In this document: one piece after another, positions 56,406 through 64,000 of the stretch
Position numbering within the stretch: the first letter of the stretch is position 1
How the letters are laid out: every line of letters starts with the position of its first letter
NCBI GenBank assembly: GCA_029964075.1
Contig: CM057137.1
Location: forward strand, 558,001 to 622,000
Length of the DNA stretch: 64,000 nucleotides
Direction of reading: 5' to 3'
From: Patiria pectinifera
Taxonomy: Eukaryota; Echinodermata; Asteroidea; Valvatida; Asterinidae
Position numbers and translations under genes: made by a program
Notes under the pieces: generated by a model
The model's input: the letters and a program-made list of their open reading frames with translations, nothing else
What the model was told of the DNA's origin: nothing
The model's database searches: none

Positions 56406-56689
56406 CTATTGGTGCAAATATAAAGGAAAATAATAGTTTAGTACGATAATATAAATCTATCATGCTCATTTAAAGAGAATATACATCGTTTGTTTTTGCT
56501 GTATTCTTCACAATTTGGAGGTTAATATTTTATAACAATTACTGCTACACTGACATGTTTAAAATTTTGTGTTCATAGATGCTGGAAAAATCAAGGAAAA
56601 AAAGTGTTGTCCTTGTAGTCTGGTTCCCTGACCCCACTTCAGTCATAACGGCACTTTCAGGGATTTGTCAGGTCAGGAAACCAGACTAA

Positions 56690-56775
56690 CAATGTAACAA
56701 ACTAATCTGTAACATACTGTATTTTACAAGGATATTGTAGAGAAGAAAACATACTTGTTGTGTGGTGCCAGAATG
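56690..56775 (-). pseudogene. HYR exon relic
   Basis: Contains TTTTACAAGGATATTGTAGA, matching the intron flank of the HYR exon at 56139, fused directly to ACTTGTTGTGTG followed by GTGCCAGA, which matches the interior of that exon near 56300-56320. The piece is therefore a copy of the exon and its flank with an internal deletion of about 165 bases that removes the splice donor and the coding end. It indicates that a third HYR unit once stood here. Confidence 0.6.
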
Positions 56776-57011
56776 GCTAAGTAAAATTAATACTACTATT
56801 TAGTGTAATAATTCATATTTTTTTTAAGGTTATAATTATTTATTTAAGTTTGAGAACTTTCCTTTATTTGTTGTAAACTTTAAACCTTAATTGTTTTTGG
56901 TTTATACTGGGGCATGACCAAGTACAAGCTTTGGCTTTCTGACTGCTGTACAGGGCGAGTAAAAAACAGTGCCTTTGGATATGCCCTTGTCTCACACAAA
57001 AACAGGAAAGG

Positions 57012-57401
57012 TTAGGCCAAAAAAAAAAAATCGGTCTCTGGTACATGGTCAGCGCGCGCGTCGATTTTAATCATACGTGTCAACTTTTTTTCTTCTCCAA
57101 ATTAACACGGAAGCCACAACAGCGCCCTCTATTGCCGCGCCTCCTCAAATTTTTGTACCAAGGAGCACCAAGGAATGGGGAAATTGCACCAAGGCAAATG
57201 ATAAAAGGCACCAAGGAAAATTATGGAGGACACCAATGTATAATGAGGACACAAAAAAAGCAAAATAGTACCCGCCTTGTCTGTACAATACAAGCTTGGA
57301 AAAAAAAAGCCACCAAGAAAAAGGGGAAAAAACCGCGTCGCCGCATCAATTCCGGAACTTTGGTCTGACCAGAGACCGACTATTTTTATTTTTTGGCCTT
57401 A
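57012..57401. mobile_element. MITE with GGCCAAAAAA ends and TTA target duplication
   Basis: The element spans 57015-57398 (384 bp). The left end reads GGCCAAAAAAAAAAAATCGG then TCTCTGGT. The reverse complement of the right end reads GGCCAAAAAATAAAAATAGT then CGGTCTCTGG. TTA flanks both sides (57012-57014 and 57399-57401). A 3-bp TTA duplication again suggests PIF/Harbinger. The interior has several CACCAAGG words spaced irregularly. Confidence 0.7.
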
Positions 57402-59629
57402 ATAAGGTTATTTTTCTTCAGCCAACACTCGATCTGGGTATTGACCACATTCAGTACAAGTTTCGCTAGGGCAGTGCAGAAACGTCGTAAAATACGGACA
57501 AAATGACGCAAGCAGGAACCTGAACAAGGGGCGCCAAGATCGCCAGATCTTAGCATTCTTACCCCTTTGACTTTTTTCTTTGGGGTACCTCACTATGCAA
57601 CAACAATTCGCTACTCAGCAGCGAGCTTCGGAGGCAAGAAATTGAACCTCATAAGCGTCCTTTTCTCGAAATCCTAAAGAAATGATGATGATGATTCCAA
57701 GAGAGGTGAATGTTGGGACCCATTAGTTGGGCTCTCCTATTATACACATACACACTGGCAATCAGGTCACTGGTGCCCGTCTATGCGACCCGAGGGACTG
57801 TGAGTGACCAGAAAAGGTTCAAAATATAAGGGGAAAAACACTTTTCAGGGCATTATCATTTAACTGTTTAAGTTTATACAATTAACTCATAAACATTTCA
57901 ACTTAATTCAACAATTAAAGGAACACTTTTGGTTTCCCTAGATTCAAGTTTGAGTTTGAGATTTTTAAGAGGGCGCTGTGACGAGTCACTTAATGTTTGA
58001 GTATAGTGCCCGATCAGGCACTGCACTCTATAAAATGCGGTTGTGCTTACATATTTGTATGAGCGGATCCACCTGTAGTCAGATAGGGTCCAGCCCCCCC
58101 CCCCCAACCCACCCTTTACCCCCACCCTTTTCCCCATCCCTGCGTTCAAGTTTCTCAACCTGTTGCCCGGCGTTAATGTTCACAAGAAATCGCCGCTCCG
58201 TAACACCTAAACAAGCAGTAGGCAAGAGTGGCGTGAACTTGTCACACAGATCGGTCGACTTTAGAACATTTCAATCAATGTGGTTTTTACACCGTTTACT
58301 CACCTGGTAGATCATGACATAATCCTCCAAACAAGAAGCAAACCTGCACCGCTACCACAAAGTAGAGACGGACTTTCATACCTAGGAGTGACATTCCACG
58401 TGGCTACTGATATCACTCGTGTTACCATTGACAAAGATTTATCACTGCAAGATAGCGATATTGCCAAGATGTATGTTTTTATAAAAACACCAAAGCTGTT
58501 GCTCATACGATTGCGTTTATTAACATACAGTTTACTTCCTCAATCATGGCGTCATGTTTTTTTGAAAAGAGTCAGTCAGCCGTGAAGTGCAGGTTTATGC
58601 CAATGCACCTGTGCACCACTTTGTTCAGAGAACGCGCATGCGTACTGGGTGATTTCATGACCTGGGTCGTTTCAAAACAGACGACGTACGGCACCATTCC
58701 GTACCCGTTCATCAGCAGGGGAAAAAAATCACATACATTCCCACAAGTTACAGACAAAACTCATGAAAAGTTATGAGAACACAACATATGAATTTCACAA
58801 TAATAATTATGAGCTCAGAAATTCTAATTTTGAAAACCATTCGGAAAAAAAGGATTTTAAAGGGAAAAAACACAACGATCTTTCCCACACAAAACTCTTC
58901 ACGTTCCGCTTAAGACGCCGTAAATCAATCCAATTTTAAAACCATTTCTCCAGTTTTCCTGAAAAGAAAATGATGTACACTGCCACGTGGATAAAGACTC
59001 GTTGAAAATGGATATTATTTTTGTTTTATTACGAATAGCGTAGCTCAAGAAAGAACGACTTATTCATCGGCGTTTCTTTTCAGTACAATAACGTACGCCT
59101 CAAACATTGAACGTAGCTGCCTCGTACCCGAGTCAAATTGTACCCATCAAATCGTACCAATCAATCAAATCGGACCCATCAAATCGTACACAGGGTCCCA
59201 GAAACTAGCAATCATTTTAAAGTGTCAGAAACTAGCAATCATTTAAAAGAAAAAAATTGGGTTGGAAATACCCCCCAAGAAGTCAGACAAGCACCAGAAA
59301 TAGATAGAGGTTATTAATGCATCATCCATGCATACATCGCATCCATGGCCATTTTTTATTTTTTTGTCTCCAACTTTCAGGTCACCCAATATAGACGCGT
59401 ATTGGACCCAATAGATAATCTATTAGTCTTGCAACTAAAAAGACTACAGCTCAAAAAAAAAATGCAAAACATGATTTCTGTCTTATTTGACGGTTCCATA
59501 TTGTTATTCAAGGCTATATTCACTCACACATGACCATGAGAGACAGCCAATCAAAAAACTCAATATCGTTTAAGACTTTGAATTCAGCCAACATCAAACG
59601 ATTATTGACGTCTTCGGTGAAGGGGTTCA

Positions 59630-60480
59630 AAATGTAATTACTTATACGACTTCTTGTTCAATTTTATCTTTAATTTATGGTTGAGCCTTCCAGCTTTAAA
59701 TGCCCTACAATCAACACATGATAAATTCATTTGTAGCTTTTCAGATAAAGGAGTTTTTTTTTCAAGCTTTTTCATTAATTAATGGTTTTACCATCCGACA
59801 CGATATTTCCGTGTGATAAAAGGCTATTTTCCGTTTCTAAGTTAGTAAGATTGAGCAGTCAGGATTAAAGGTTTTCATACGATGTTCAATAACAAATTTA
59901 TAACTTAAACAAAAACGTAAAGTATTACAACAAATTATCTGCATAAATACGGATGTTCAGCGTGAAATAGTATTACGGGCCAACAGATCGATATGGACCG
60001 ACCATCAATTAGGGTACATACATATATCAAAGGTATTCATATCACCTTTAAAATTGATATCTATCTGAGTATAGATGTACAAATGAAACTAATCTATACA
60101 ATTTACTAGTTCTTGAGATGACACATGACATTTCTCAAATTAGGTTTTGCCCTTCAGATTGAACTGTCCCGATTAAAGGTTTTCATACGATGTTCAATAA
60201 CAAATTTATAACTTACAACAAAAACGTAACGTATTAAAACATAAAAATATCTGCATAAATACGGAACGGAACATTTCTGTGTAGTAGGCCTGAGGGGCTA
60301 TTTTATTAATACGTTTCTATCTAATTAACATTTTATTTCCTCCAAGCAAAAGTAAAGTGATACCTTAAAAAAAATGCTAGAACGTACCTTGATTTAAGCC
60401 TACGATCACCTGAACGAAATACCCGATCAACTTAACTGTGAACTATAAGCTCCCACCAGTCTCAGTTTATCATGCAATCA
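59630..60480 (+). repeat. Diverged copy of the kinase A 3' UTR region
   Basis: Resembles 46940-47580 in the same orientation. Shared landmarks in order are GGTTGAGCCTTCCAGCTTTA (59682), the TTTCTAAGTTAGTAAGATTG word (59834), GGTTTTCATA followed by a TGTTCAATAACA-like word, GACCGACCATCAATTAG (59996) and the ACCTTGATTTA block near 60388. Part of it is repeated internally (59862-59952 and 60171-60262). No coding terminal exon remains recognisable on its left side. It lies just downstream of the 3' end of kinase C on the opposite strand. Confidence 0.65.
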
Positions 60481-60805
60481 TGCTCAGGTTGTTCCTTTTT
60501 TCCATGGTGAGCTTGAAAACGGTCCGCCCTCAAAATGTGATCAATTTACGGTTTTTTCGGGAAAAGTAAAGTGTTCTCCTGAACCCCACTACTATATATT
60601 TCAAAAATACAAGTATGAAAGATTTAGGTTGTACACCTTCATAAAACTAGATTAAGTTGTAAGCCTACTTTGAATAGTATTTTCCAAGGAAAAAAAAACA
60701 AAAACAAATGAGAACTGTATTTTCGGTTGAAATATTTGTCTCGCTCAACATAATTTTCTGTAGTTACAGCCGCAGTTATTTCATACAGGTGCCGTGACGA
60801 AATTC

Positions 60806-63800
60806 TCAATTATCATCAAGCTCCGGGCGAATGATGGAACTCTTCCAATCAGTCTGATCCAAGACGAAGTACGTCTGTGCCATGGGGGAAAAACACAACG
60901 ACAAAAACATGTGTTATGTTTTCCCAACAGATTATGCTGACAAAGCGTAAACATTAATTTTTACGACACTTTCGTGGACCATACCAATCCACTCTCAAGA
61001 CAAGTCAAGTTGCTGGAGGTCAAGATAATTTCCATCCAGCTAAGCTTTGCAAATAAGCGAACCTAAGCAATGCAACCTAAACTATAACCCGCCCAAATAT
61101 GCACCAATTTCCACCCATATACGCTTACGCCTTTACCTGACACCCCTTTGAAACAGGTGTTCCAGATTTTGGTTTCTGACATGACAGGTATTTTAATATT
61201 TTGTTGGCTACACTACAACACTTTAACTTGAACCCATCCAACCATCTAGCAACTCCAGACGCTCTTTTTCACCCATAATAGCTCGTGTCTGTCTCATGAT
61301 CAAAATGATTGATCTCACGTGTTCTATCTTGTTCTCGGTCATTCGTTTAAGGATGAGTGTCAGATCAGAGAAAGTCGGCCTGCTCTTCGGATCCTTATCC
61401 CAGCATCGCTGCATCAGAGTGTATCTGTAGGCATAACATACTGGTGTTAATGAAGCTTTAGCGAAACAATGGCAATGGGGAATCAACAGTAGGGAGTCTG
61501 CATGGTGATATTGAGGCCTACGATTCAGTTTGGGAGATTGATGCATGCAGGGCCGTACCTGCACAACCCCCCCCCCCGAAAAAAAAATGCGAAATATGAC
61601 TTAAGAACGCATCTCAATTGGACAGTAGGTTAGGCTCTGATATAAACTATTCTGCTATTGAATTATTTTGTTAGGGTATTTACATTTCCTCGTCGCAGTT
61701 GCTCGGCTTTGCCATGCGGTATCCTTCCCTCAACTTGCCCGCCAATGACTTAGTTTCAATGGACGGGTAGGGTGTGCCACCTAAAAACAGAAAAATCCAC
61801 CAACAAATTACTAGATGGACACTGGTCTTAATGGCCGAATAGGCTATACGTTTTGACCATTTGCAGTGGAAAGTATTGTGCGATTTCAAAGATAGCTTAA
61901 TACATCACAAATTTAAAATCCCAGATGTAAAATCCCAAGAGCTTACACAACTTTTAGTTTGCATTTTAATCTACACTTTTCAACAAAGAGTGAAAAAAAT
62001 TTCAAGAAATAGACTCAGTTTTGAGGTTTGGAACTTAATGCATAGTGAAGCAGGTTCGTCATACAGCAACACAATCAATAATGAACTCACCCAAAGACGC
62101 AATCTCCCACAGGAGTATTCCGAAGGACCATCTAATACATTTTAATAAAAAAAAGACAAATATTGCACTGGTTTTAATTTTGATGAACATAGCAAAACCA
62201 AATGTGAGTGATACTGTAAGTTTGTGAATCATTTTACTTTTCTCAATTGTTTGTCTTTATTTTCCTGCTTAACGTGGTATCAATCACACAATTCCTCAGT
62301 TATTATTTTTGCCACTTCATAAACTTTGATCAAAATTAGACAAGAAATTGGTGTCAGACAAGTGTTGATTGCATGACTTACACATCGCTCTGCGTTGTGT
62401 AAGTTTGATACATCATAGATTCAATGGAGAGCCATCGGGCGGGTACACGCTTCTGTTAGAAGAAGAAGAAATTGTCAAATAAGAAATTGAGTAAAGGTAA
62501 TCCATCAATCAGATCATTTTTATCGGGCAGCAGGCAGTACATGGTAAAAAAGGGTAATCCTGCCTTGATATGGCCAGATGACTATACGTTTACCCTGCAA
62601 AACGCATGGTGTCAGCTTCAAGTAGAACACGTGCTTTGTAATGGTGCCTTGGTTTACTTTCCAGGGTCACGCATCATTGCGCATCATTGTCTTGAAAACT
62701 AAAATTGTAATCAGTGAAGAATACCGGCAACAACGCCATCAAGGTGTCATCTGAAAGCTCTTAGCTTTTACTTTATTACTGAAGCCCATTGAATGTTCAG
62801 TACAGGATAGTCTGGCCATATGAACCCTTTACAGGATTTTCGTTTTTTGGAAACACCCTGTATAACCGAACATAACACAAATGAAACAAATAAATGAACT
62901 TACAGTTACAAAAACAAGAGTGAACAATTTGTTTTTAAACAAAAAGCTATAAGAATGAGTAACTTAAAATCCTTTCTTCATTCTGATAAACTATAGCCGA
63001 AGGCTGCCTTCTAAAGAACCAACAGAAGATTCCGAGTGATTTGAACCATAATTACGAAAAGGCACCTTTGAAGTCTGAACATAAACGTCCTCCCCTCGGG
63101 AAAGTCCAAAATCAGACACTTTGGCAGTCAGGTCTTCTTCAAGCAAGACGTTCCTTGCAGCTAAATCTCGGTGAATAACCTGCGAATAGATAACACTTCA
63201 AGCTGTAAGTTTGTAAAAGTAACGGCGAGACACACAGCCGCTCACTATAACAAAAATGCTTTTCGAAAACTTCCGGTAATTGTATTCTGTGTAAGGTTTT
63301 CGGTGCCTTAATGTCTTTTCTTGTCCCTATGTCCCTATACACAGTTGAAACTGTATTGACACCTAACCCGTTGAACCCTAAACAGTTGACACTTATATTT
63401 AGATAAATAAAATTTCTTTTGAAAAAGCCATTGTCGATCAATTAACTGTCTAGCTTAAGGGTAATCACAATCCGACGATTGGTTAATTGCGATCACCTTA
63501 AGTTCGACGATTTATTCATTTGATGTTATTTTACTGAAATAAAATAATGACATGTAGCCCAACTGTCTCAGAATAATATCCCCAAAACCTGCTTTTTCAC
63601 GCACCCTCTAACACTGTCTAGCAGTAGCCTTTAAAGCCGAGAAAGGAACATTGTACTGAGGTCTCACCCCTGATATGGCTAGATGTTTCATTCCCTTGGC
63701 AACATCGAAGGCAAACTTCACCAGCTGATCCGAGGTCAATGCTTCCCCATCCGTTGCTGACTGAGAGCAAGCCGTGCGCAGGTAGCTGCGAAGGTCACCG

Positions 63801-63834
63801 TTTGGCAGATACTCAAGTGTCACTAATAATAAAT
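60806..63834 (-). CDS. Receptor tyrosine kinase C, kinase C-terminal half (partial, runs off the window)
   Basis: Minus-strand exons in reading order: 63834-63668, 63179-63066, 62452-62382, 62131-62091, 61780-61684, 61424-61319 and 60874-60806 (stop TGA). Total 665 nt. The first starts [15 protein letters not shown] and ends with [42 protein letters not shown] and GGTPYPSIE follow, and the tail is [10 protein letters not shown] to PELDDN. Exon lengths 167, 114, 71, 41, 97 and 106 equal those of kinase A exactly, with the same phases. The upstream kinase lobe, transmembrane helix and ectodomain lie beyond 64000, so the type of ectodomain is unknown. WLSIES replaces WLAIES of A and B. It is closer to A than to B in the activation loop and tail. 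Confidence 0.88.
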
Positions 63835-64000
63835 CTTTGGAGGATAGAAATATGAAATATAGATACCATTCGTTCCGTGAAAATTTGATGAATTTACTCA
63901 TTTACTTTTTCATTGATACCTATCCCCCTCCCTTATTAAACCCAGACACATCAAGAAAACTTGCTGTATAGACTACACTGCAAAACATGTGTTTAGCTAT
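63835..64000. other. Kinase C intron, right edge
   Basis: Intron sequence preceding the first visible kinase C exon. The next upstream exon, expected to match 43884-43994 of kinase A, is not within the window. Confidence 0.7.

Larger units (their letters stand above)
56406..60805. other. Region between kinase B and kinase C
   Basis: Contains the HYR relic (56690-56775), a MITE (57015-57398), poly-C and poly-G tracts near 58097-58108, and a diverged copy of the kinase A 3' region (59630-60480). The missing first exon and promoter of kinase B should lie here or in an unrecognised short exon. No further coding exon was identified. Confidence 0.45.

Overview
This is a window of animal nuclear DNA: AT-rich, with spliced genes, long introns, many short inverted-repeat elements, and one 500-base run of N (10911-11410). 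The gene content (SRCR and hyalin-repeat ectodomains on RET/FGFR-like receptor tyrosine kinases, a tandem PTER pair, an SLC16-type transporter), tRNA-derived SINEs and the frequent word TAGGCCTA suggest a marine invertebrate deuterostome. An echinoderm is my best guess and amphioxus the main alternative. That assignment is inference. LAYOUT. 1-12463: no gene recognised; one SINE, one MITE, several CpG-rich patches and the gap. 12464-21141 (+): two complete seven-exon PTER genes in tandem (350 and 351 aa) with all metal-ligand residues, separated by a hAT-type MITE with an 8-bp target duplication. 23283-36303 (-): one six-exon SLC16/MCT-like membrane transporter (508 aa), convergent with the second PTER gene; its introns hold foldback elements and short tandem repeats. 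36304-40050: no gene seen. 40051-46657 (+): complete 15-exon receptor tyrosine kinase A (signal peptide, one SRCR domain, transmembrane helix, kinase; 553 aa). Its last exon and 3' UTR are duplicated about 1.3 kb downstream (46559-47742 and 47901-49051), with an intact reading frame in both copies. 49270-56405 (-): receptor tyrosine kinase B (two HYR domains, transmembrane helix, kinase); its signal-peptide exon was not found. 56406-60805: no gene, but an HYR exon relic, a MITE and a diverged copy of the kinase-A 3' region. 60806-63834 (-): the 3' half of kinase C, which runs off the right edge. HOW IT FITS TOGETHER. Kinases A, B and C have the same kinase exon plan: exon phases are the same throughout and most exon lengths are identical. 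Their ectodomains differ and are built only from phase 1-1 exons, as expected of a receptor family diversified by tandem duplication and exon shuffling. The PTER pair shows unusually strong similarity limited to its 3' exons although the introns have diverged. All exon boundaries were read by eye from splice sites, reading frame and family similarity; no search or transcript data were available.
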